This document shows, in pieces, positions 60,762 through 64,000 of a stretch of DNA of 64,000 nt. Origin of the DNA: Myxococcaceae bacterium (GTDB lineage: Bacteria > Myxococcota > Myxococcia > Myxococcales > Myxococcaceae); contig JAIBBQ010000004.1 of the NCBI GenBank assembly GCA_019694595.1, forward strand, positions 43,416-107,415, read 5' to 3'. The stretch's first letter is position 1. Every line of letters begins with the position of its first letter. The notes below the pieces were generated by a model, which saw only the letters and a program-made list of their open reading frames with translations, searched no databases and was not told the DNA's origin. Both the position numbers and the translations under genes were made by a program.

Positions 60762-61828
60762 CTGCGCTCGCTTCGCTCCCTCCGCCCAAGCGCACCGCGG
60801 TGGTGCTGATGAACATCGGCTCGCCCGAGGCGCCGGAGACCGGCCCGGTGCGCACCTACCTGCGCGAGTTCCTGTCCGACCCGCGGGTCATCGACATTCC
60901 CGCGGTGGCGCGGTGGCTGCTGCTCAACCTCGTCATCCTCCCCACGCGGCCGTCGAAGAGCGCGGCGGCGTACCGCAAGGTGTGGCGGAAGGAAGGCTCG
61001 CCGCTGGTCTATTTCAGCGAGCGGCAGCGGGCGCTCCTGCAGGAGAAGCTGGGCGCGACGCCGGTCATCCTCGCGATGCGCTACGGCAAGCCGTCGATTC
61101 CCGAGGCGGTGGCGCGGCTCAAGCGCGAGAGCATCGACCAGATCATCCTGGTGCCGCTCTACCCGCAGTACTCCTCGGCGGCGACGGGCTCGTCCATCGA
61201 GGCACTCAACGCGGCATTCGCACAGGAAGCCTTCGTGCCGTCGGTGACCGCGGTGCCGCCGTTCTGGGACGACGCCGGCTTCCTGGACACCTTCGTCGCC
61301 CACATCGCGGAGGCGAAGGCCGCCTTCAAGCCCGACCACGTGCTCTTCAGCTACCACGGGCTGCCGATGCGCCAGGTGAAGGCCTGCGACGCGTCGGGCG
61401 CGCACTGCTTCGCGAGCGCGAATTGCTGCGACGTGCAGGTGCCGGCGAACCATGCGTGCTACCGCGCGCAGTCCTTCGCCACCACGCGCGCGCTCGCCGC
61501 GAAGCTCGGCCTGACGGCGGACGCGCACTCCACCAGCTTCCAGTCGCGGCTCGGCCGCACGCCGTGGATCCAGCCGTTCACCGACGTGCACCTCGACGAG
61601 CTCGCGGCGAAGGGCGTGAAGCGGCTGCTCATCGCCTGCCCCAGCTTCGTCACCGACTGCCTGGAGACGCTGGAGGAGATCAGCATCCGCGCCAAGGAGC
61701 AGTTCGTCGCCAAGGGCGGAGAAGACGTGCAGCTGGTGCCGTGCCTCAACGACGACCCGCGGTGGATCTCCGCGCTCGAAGGCCTGGTGCGCCGGGCCGC
61801 GGGTGGGACGCTCCCCGTCAGCGGGTGA
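60758..61828 (+). CDS. hemH: ferrochelatase with internal Cys cluster
   Basis: A 356-residue enzyme that inserts ferrous iron into protoporphyrin IX. Signature parts: VVLMNIGSPEAPETGPVRTY, VLFSYHGLPMRQVKAC with the catalytic His, and FVTDCLETLEEISI. An internal run with five Cys (KACDASGAHCFASANCCDV and HACYRAQ) matches the internal [2Fe-2S] ligands described for the Myxococcus xanthus enzyme. It completes the operon. Its end overlaps the convergent hemerythrin gene by 11 bases. Confidence 0.94.
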   Translation: MTALASLPPPKRTAVVLMNIGSPEAPETGPVRTYLREFLSDPRVIDIPAVARWLLLNLVILPTRPSKSAAAYRKVWRKEGSPLVYFSERQRALLQEKLGATPVILAMRYGKPSIPEAVARLKRESIDQIILVPLYPQYSSAATGSSIEALNAAFAQEAFVPSVTAVPPFWDDAGFLDTFVAHIAEAKAAFKPDHVLFSYHGLPMRQVKACDASGAHCFASANCCDVQVPANHACYRAQSFATTRALAAKLGLTADAHSTSFQSRLGRTPWIQPFTDVHLDELAAKGVKRLLIACPSFVTDCLETLEEISIRAKEQFVAKGGEDVQLVPCLNDDPRWISALEGLVRRAAGGTLPVSG

Positions 61829-62498
61829 ACGGCGCGGGAATCGGCGTCCGCGCGGCGCCGGCGGCGTCGGTCCCCCACACCTCGACGCACCGCGCGCGGT
61901 AGGCGGCGCGCGCCTCGGGGAGCCTCGCCCGCAGCCCTTCCGGCAGCATCGCTTCGACCTGCGCCACCACGTCGGGCGCGATGCCGTGCATCGCCCACGC
62001 GAAGCCCTGCGCGTAGAGCTCGAGCGCGTCGTCGGGGAGCGGGGGGAAGCTCTTTCCGGCACGCAGGTGTGGAATGAGCTCTCGCTCCTCGGTCGCCAGG
62101 TGCGGCTCGAGGAGCGCCTGGAGCTCGCGCACCAGCGCCAGCGCTTCGCCCGCGTCGGGAAGCCGCGCGAAGGCCGCGGCGCCCCGTTCCACGAGTGGAT
62201 CGAGCTGCCGGTGGTCCGCCTGGAGGTGGGCGAGGACCCAGGCCACCGCGGGCCGTTGCTGGAGGAGGGAGGGAAAGACGCCGGTGTCCTCGGAGTGGTG
62301 GTGGCCGTGGAGCGTGGCGCCGAACCGGGACCACTCCTCGCGCAGGGCGGCGACCCGGGAATGCTCGCCGTGCGCGACGGCCTCGAGCGCGACGGCGAAG
62401 CGCTGGAGATCACGCCGGAAACCGTGGTGGGACATCATCAGCGGCGTGGCGAGCGACGCGGTGCGGTCGTCGTCGAGCAGGGTGGGGGGCGGCGTCAT
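61818..62498 (-). CDS. hemerythrin-like domain protein
   Basis: A 226-residue protein with hemerythrin HHE helices. Likely iron ligands are in MMSHHGFRRDL, LHGHHHSEDTGVF, QADHRQLD and LEPHLATEERELIPHL. It could bind a di-iron site and sense or carry oxygen or nitric oxide. It converges on hemH. The divergent FMN reductase is separated by two palindromes that may control both. Confidence 0.8.
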   Translation of the reverse strand: MTPPPTLLDDDRTASLATPLMMSHHGFRRDLQRFAVALEAVAHGEHSRVAALREEWSRFGATLHGHHHSEDTGVFPSLLQQRPAVAWVLAHLQADHRQLDPLVERGAAAFARLPDAGEALALVRELQALLEPHLATEERELIPHLRAGKSFPPLPDDALELYAQGFAWAMHGIAPDVVAQVEAMLPEGLRARLPEARAAYRARCVEVWGTDAAGAARTPIPAPFTR

Positions 62499-62568
62499 GG
62501 CGTCCTCTTCGGGTGGGGTTGTCGCCCAGACGACGAACGGGCGGGGGTGACGATCGACACGGCACCTG

Positions 62569-62595
62569 ACGCAACGTTGCGTTCCTCGAACGAGG
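62569..62595. promoter_or_regulatory. two adjacent palindromes in divergent promoter
   Basis: ACGCAACGTTGCGT (62569-62582) is a perfect 14-bp palindrome. CCTCG-AA-CGAGG (62584-62595) follows directly. They lie between the hemerythrin gene and the FMN reductase gene and are good operator candidates. Confidence 0.45.
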
Positions 62596-62631
62596 GCGGC
62601 GGCTGCATTGCGGAACCGTTACACGGGCGCC

Positions 62632-63297
62632 ATGACCACCCCCGCCCCGGACGCCCCTCTGCGCCTCAAGCTCATCGTCGGCAGCACCCGCGCCGAGCGC
62701 ACGTCGGACCCGGTGGTGCGCTGGGCGCTGCCGCTGGTGCAGGCCCACCCGGCCTTCACCACCGAGGTGCTCGACCTGCGCGACTGGCCGCTGCCCTTCT
62801 TCCAGGAAGGGCCCAAGACCATCGGCGACCCGCGCGCCCCGTCGTACTCCGACCCGCTGGTGAAGCGCTGGAACCAGACCATCGTCGACGGCGACGCCTT
62901 CGTGATGGTGACGCCCGAGTACAACCACGGGCCGCCCGCGGTGCTGAAGAACGCCATCGACTCGGTGTTCTTCTCCTTCGGCTTCCGGCACAAGTCGGTG
63001 GGCTTCATCGGCTACAGCGCGGGCATCGCCGCCGGCGTGCGCGCGGTGGAGCAGCTCAACACGGTGATGCTGGAGACCGAGGCAGTGCCGGTGCGCACGC
63101 AGGTGCTCATCCCCAACGTCGCCGCGGCGTTCGACCCCGCAGGGAAGCCGGTGAACCCGGTGACCGGCTTCGGCCTGCAGATCATGCTCGACGACCTCGC
63201 CTGGCTCGGCCGCGCGCTGCGCACCGCCCGCGCCCAGGGCGAGCCGCCGCCGCCCACCGCGCGCCTGCGGGCCGCGATGTCCGCGCCGCGGACCTGA
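62632..63297 (+). CDS. NADPH-dependent FMN reductase
   Basis: A 221-residue flavodoxin-like reductase: LKLIVGSTRAERTSDPVV binds the FMN phosphate and VMVTPEYNHGPPAVLKNAID is the family motif. It likely reduces FMN, quinones or azo compounds in the cytoplasm. The ATG at 62632 begins the domain; an earlier ATG adds 8 residues. Proximity to a hemerythrin protein points to redox stress, by inference only. Confidence 0.88.
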   Translation: MTTPAPDAPLRLKLIVGSTRAERTSDPVVRWALPLVQAHPAFTTEVLDLRDWPLPFFQEGPKTIGDPRAPSYSDPLVKRWNQTIVDGDAFVMVTPEYNHGPPAVLKNAIDSVFFSFGFRHKSVGFIGYSAGIAAGVRAVEQLNTVMLETEAVPVRTQVLIPNVAAAFDPAGKPVNPVTGFGLQIMLDDLAWLGRALRTARAQGEPPPPTARLRAAMSAPRT

Positions 63298-63321
63298 GCG
63301 GTCCACGCTAGGCTCACCGTC

Positions 63322-64000
63322 GTGCCCTTCCTCGCGCTGGCGCTGATGCTGTCCGCGGCCTCCGCGAGCGAGCAGCTCGCCGAGGCGCAGCGCCTCTACG
63401 GCGCGCTCAAGTACGAGCGGGCGCTGGGCGTGGCCACCTCCGCGCTGACCGCCCCCGACCTCGCGACCGGCGCGCGCGCCGACGCGTACCTCCTCATCGG
63501 GCTCTGCCGGGCGCAGCTCGGCGCCGACGACCAGGCGCGCGCGGCCTTCGCGGAGGCCCTGAGCCTGAACGCCGACGCCAGGCTCCCCGCCGGCGCGCCG
63601 CCCAAGATTCGCCGCCTGTTCGAGGCCGAGCGCGCCAGGCTCCCTCCGCCGGTGCCGCCCCCCGACGCGCCGGCGCTCACGCCTCCGCCGGTGCTGGTGC
63701 CCGTCGCCGCCGCCCCGACGCCTCAGGTCGAGGTGGTGCAACCCGCCGCCCCTGCGCCACTGCCGCGGTGGCCGGCCTTCACCGCCATGGGCCTCGGTCT
63801 CGCAGCCGGAGGGGCCGGTACTGCCTTCGCCGTCCTCGCGCGCTCGCAGGCCGAGGCCGCCGCTCAGGCCGAGTGGGCCGACGACCGCGCCCGGCTGAAC
63901 GGCCGCGCGCTGGCCGACGCCACCGCGGCCAACGTCCTCTTCGTCTCCGGGGCGGTCCTGCTCGGGGCGGGCCTCACCTATCTGGTGGTGGAAGAGGTTG
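63322..64000 (+). CDS. TPR-like exported protein, cut by window end
   Basis: The frame is open from GTG 63322 to the last base (226 residues visible). A signal peptide (FLALALMLSAASASEQ) precedes a TPR-like helical region (YLLIGLCRAQLGADDQARAAF) and a Pro-rich linker. Two membrane helices near residues 150-170 and 205-222 follow. Myxobacteria have many such TPR-plus-membrane proteins of unknown role. The C-terminus lies outside the window. Confidence 0.7.
   Translation, partial: MPFLALALMLSAASASEQLAEAQRLYGALKYERALGVATSALTAPDLATGARADAYLLIGLCRAQLGADDQARAAFAEALSLNADARLPAGAPPKIRRLFEAERARLPPPVPPPDAPALTPPPVLVPVAAAPTPQVEVVQPAAPAPLPRWPAFTAMGLGLAAGGAGTAFAVLARSQAEAAAQAEWADDRARLNGRALADATAANVLFVSGAVLLGAGLTYLVVEEV

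Overview
The window looks like chromosomal DNA from a myxobacterium (Myxococcota, Myxococcales/Cystobacterineae-like); I cannot name a genus. The grounds are very high GC with strongly biased third codon positions, a large set of Sec/lipobox-exported proteins with Gly-Ser linkers, a Myxococcus-type sigma factor beside a membrane Ser/Thr kinase, a HemY-type protoporphyrinogen oxidase, and a ferrochelatase carrying the internal cysteine cluster described for Myxococcus xanthus. I saw no rRNA, tRNA, CRISPR array or transposase gene.

Region 1 (1-11.5 kb) is accessory and of mixed composition. It holds an unknown membrane protein, a small ORF coupled to a NYN/PIN-like nuclease, about 600 bp of structured non-coding DNA, and an AAA ATPase. 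Then, on the minus strand, comes a complete polymorphic-toxin locus: lipoprotein, propeller-like protein, a 1789-residue exported Rhs/YD-repeat protein with a Cys-rich tip, an exported immunity candidate, and a displaced orphan Rhs tip with its own immunity candidate. A 30-bp stretch that is identical in the intact gene and the orphan marks the recombination seam.

Region 2 (11.6-20 kb) has a minus-strand run (ComEC-like metallo-beta-lactamase lipoprotein, biotin carboxylase, biotin carrier protein, M15 peptidase), a CBM6/glycosidase, a large lipoprotein, and an AbiEi-type antitoxin-like regulator whose upstream DNA is AT-rich and full of inverted repeats.

Region 3 (20.4-25.9 kb) is a tightly coupled four-gene minus-strand operon: an outer-membrane barrel with a ComEA-like HhH segment, a staphylococcal-nuclease lipoprotein with an OB-like tail, a three-domain lamin-tail (LTD) lipoprotein and a second nuclease lipoprotein. 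It reads as a cell-surface DNA-binding and DNA-cutting machine and is my main candidate for an undescribed system.

Region 4 (26-41 kb) carries YbaK, pirin, a TonB-dependent receptor, repeat lipoproteins, a formylglycine-generating-type enzyme with its catalytic Cys pair, a small methyltransferase, a TonB-family protein, a MopE-type metal-binding propeller, a DUF885 protease-like lipoprotein and a Cys-rich lipoprotein.

Region 5 (41-49 kb) is regulatory: a REC-Hpt-pseudoreceiver-degenerate GGDEF protein, then a sigma factor / lipoprotein / ZAS-bearing Ser-Thr kinase module. After it comes a lower-GC run of small exported proteins with a HExxH-type protein.

Region 6 (49-61.8 kb) contains almost the whole C5 heme pathway. 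hemD-hemB lie on the minus strand with an NCS1 transporter between them and hemE-hemG-hemA-hemC-hemL on the plus strand. A histidine kinase/response regulator pair follows, then hemH. Only coproporphyrinogen oxidase (hemF/hemN) is missing. A Pho-box-like direct repeat sits at the hemE/NCS1 divergent promoter, which suggests control by the operon's own PhoB/OmpR-type regulator. The window ends with a hemerythrin protein, an FMN reductase and a truncated TPR-like gene.
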